A stretch of DNA of 7,012 nucleotides from Chloroflexota bacterium (GTDB lineage: Bacteria > Chloroflexota > Dormibacteria > CF-121): the NCBI GenBank assembly GCA_005880605.1, contig VBIS01000215.1:1-7012 (forward strand), read 5' to 3'. Shown in pieces: positions 6,601-7,012 of the stretch (position 1 is its first letter; the number at the start of each line of letters is the position of its first letter). Below the pieces are notes generated by a model. It had not been told where the DNA came from and made no database searches. It saw nothing but the letters and a program-made list of their open reading frames with translations. The translations under genes were made by a program, and so were the position numbers.

Positions 6601-7012
6601 GTGTGCCCATGCCGCGGACCGCCTCCAGCCCCGATGAATAGAGGACGAACGAATCCAGCTGGACCAGACGGGCGGCACCGGAGCCGCCTGTGAGCAGGGG
6701 CGCCGGCGCGCCGAGATAGCTGCGCAGGGACATGACGAGCCGCTCGCGCAGATGATCGATCGGCGGGTTGGTCACCTGCGCGAAGCGCTGCTTGAAATAG
6801 CTGTAAATCAGGCGCGGCGGTTGGGCCAGCACCGAGAGCGCCGTGTCGTCGCCCATCGAGAAGATCGGCTCCTTGCCCGCGGTGGCCATCGGTCGAAGCA
6901 CGTAGGTGAACTCCTCCTTGGTGTAGCCGAAGGCGGCCTGGCGCGCCACGAGATCAGCCACGACCTCCTTCGCGGGTTCCCCAGGATCGAGCGACGTCAG
7001 GTTGTCTTCCAG
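3689..7012 (-). CDS. gltB: Glutamate synthase large subunit, C-terminal ~1,107 residues (5' end outside window)
   Basis: GOGAT alpha subunit, which converts glutamine plus 2-oxoglutarate to two glutamates in ammonia assimilation. The frame is open to the right edge, so the N-terminal class II amidotransferase domain, roughly 400 residues in the family, lies outside. Visible in order: the start of the central domain (EPIFSMGDDTALSVL, LIYSYFKQRFAQVTNPPIDH; 6900-6740), the rest of the central domain to about 5890, and the FMN/synthase domain (GGKSNTGEGGED near 5490, GSKPGEGGQLPGHK near 5300, VDGGIKSGRD near 4920). The 3Fe-4S motif C-x5-C-x4-C has its Cys codons at 4822, 4804 and 4789. The C-terminal GXGXG beta-helix domain follows (NDYVGKGMGGG, YGATGGELF, GAGMTGGEVFVYDTG; about 4260-3950). 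All signature residues seen are intact. A repeat-derived insert of about 28 residues (codons about 5850-5760) lies in the linker before the FMN domain. No gltD follows; the downstream neighbour is the convergent HNH gene, overlapping by 4 bp. The electron donor partner (GltD or ferredoxin) cannot be decided here. Confidence 0.96.
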   Translation of the reverse strand: MEDNLTSLDPGEPAKEVVADLVARQAAFGYTKEEFTYVLRPMATAGKEPIFSMGDDTALSVLAQPPRLIYSYFKQRFAQVTNPPIDHLRERLVMSLRSYLGAPAPLLTGGSGAARLVQLDSFVLYSSGLEAVRGMGTPFACSDLDATFPVAEGAAGLRAACERLAEDAERAARFGASILIVSDREAGPERAPIPALLAVGTVHHHLMRHGLRGVTSLVVETDEAREVHHVVCLLGYGAQAICPRLGMASISALASAGHLKGEADGHSAQERYVRALEDGALKVLAKMGISTLDGYQGAQIFEIVGLDAGVVDFAFAGTPSPVGGASFADLGEQVLALHAEGFADTAPALKSPGFFKHHKQGTEYHATNPDVVDALHNAVPGVELEAVAVGAPTLPSPRGGGEANVASPRGGGERTEMSAAHALQRAVATGPDGNGYASYERFARLVNDRPPTYPRDLLVMKAAGPPVPLNEVEPVSAILRRFSTGAMSHGSIAAEAHETIAIAMNRLGGKSNTGEGGEDPARYRTKGQPIDRNSAIKQVASGRFGVTPEYCVFADELQIKMAQGSKPGEGGQLPGHKATEEIARLRHTQQGIALISPPPHHDIYSIEDLAQLIYDLKQVNPLAAVSVKLVSEAGVGTIAAGVVKGLADVVHIAGMDGGTGASPLSSIKNAGMPWEIGLAETQQTLRLNDLRDRVRLRVDGGIKSGRDVVIAALLGADEYSFGTAALLAEGCIMVRTCHLDTCPVGIATQRPELRAKFAGTPEMLEAYLTHVAEEVRHILAGLGLRRLDDAIGQTDLLAQRVTGDARADRMDLSPLLSDEGSEPRRFVASIPLQKPSSGLGDRVCLDALTAVLTGADVRASYAIENSDRSVGARLGGALARECGTSPPAGSASFVFTGEAGQSFGAFLTDGIEFVLIGEANDYVGKGMGGGRIIMRPPANDAGEPYLLGNTVLYGATGGELFCAGKAGERFAVRNSGASAVVEGVGEHCAEYMTGGTLVVLGPVGHNLGAGMTGGEVFVYDTGIGLPGMVNGELVDAHRLSGEHQLLAEQVLRLRALIDQHAAYTGSPAAGAILDDWHAALHRFWRVAPKADVARIENAHEGTVASRA
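5774..5842 (+). repeat. Two tandem REP-like elements inside gltB
   Basis: A 21-bp unit beginning TTCCCCTCCCCC occurs identically at 5774-5794 and 5807-5827, 33 nt (11 codons) apart. The second copy continues with GGGCAGGGTGGGGGC to 5842, as in the copy at 3646-3682. Each core is a perfect hairpin: CCCTCCCCC and GGGGGAGGG, or the truncated equivalent, around a TCT loop. On the gltB strand the array reads APTLPSPRGGGE then ASPRGGGERTE. It therefore adds two PSPRGGGE-type peptides to the linker without breaking the frame. Confidence 0.88.

Overview
The window is GC-rich and densely coded. It looks like chromosomal DNA from a high-GC bacterium, most likely Chloroflexota/Dormibacterota-like or Actinomycetota-like. 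The reasons are a multi-repeat DUF5671-type membrane protein, a DUF222/13E12-type HNH nuclease with a near-leaderless GTG start, and a Gram-positive/actinobacterial style LexA box (CGAAC-N4-GTTCG). This placement is an inference, because there is no rRNA or other phylogenetic marker here.

Layout. (1) 1-185, plus: the last 60 codons of a probable NTF2-like small protein. One base after its stop begins (2) 187-1782, plus: a 12-helix membrane protein made of six two-helix repeats, with a Pro-rich linker and a small soluble tail. (3) 1811-2279, minus: a small secreted lytic transglycosylase. Its signal peptide and catalytic domain lie in different frames, and the break falls at or just before the catalytic Glu. 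(4) 2280-2378: a short divergent spacer holding a good sigma70-type promoter, with a perfect LexA/SOS palindrome between its -35 and -10 boxes. (5) 2379-3692, plus: the DUF222 + HNH endonuclease driven by that promoter. (6) 3689-7012, minus: the C-terminal ~1,107 residues of the glutamate synthase large subunit GltB, which runs off the right edge. The HNH and gltB genes converge and overlap by 4 bp at their stop codons. No gene-free stretch exceeds 100 bp.

A C-rich/G-rich palindromic repeat (REP-like) occurs several times. Two tandem copies lie in frame inside gltB, in the linker between the central and FMN domains. One copy forms the C-terminal tail of the HNH protein. A degenerate probable copy sits in the linker of the membrane protein. 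All are read through as coding sequence, so the repeat appears to have been tolerated at inter-domain linkers and protein ends.

The genes do not form one pathway. GltB is nitrogen-assimilation housekeeping, the HNH gene looks like an SOS-inducible accessory gene, and the transglycosylase looks decayed or mis-sequenced. I see no clear new multi-gene system. The items most worth attention are the SOS-controlled nuclease and the protein-embedded repeat family.
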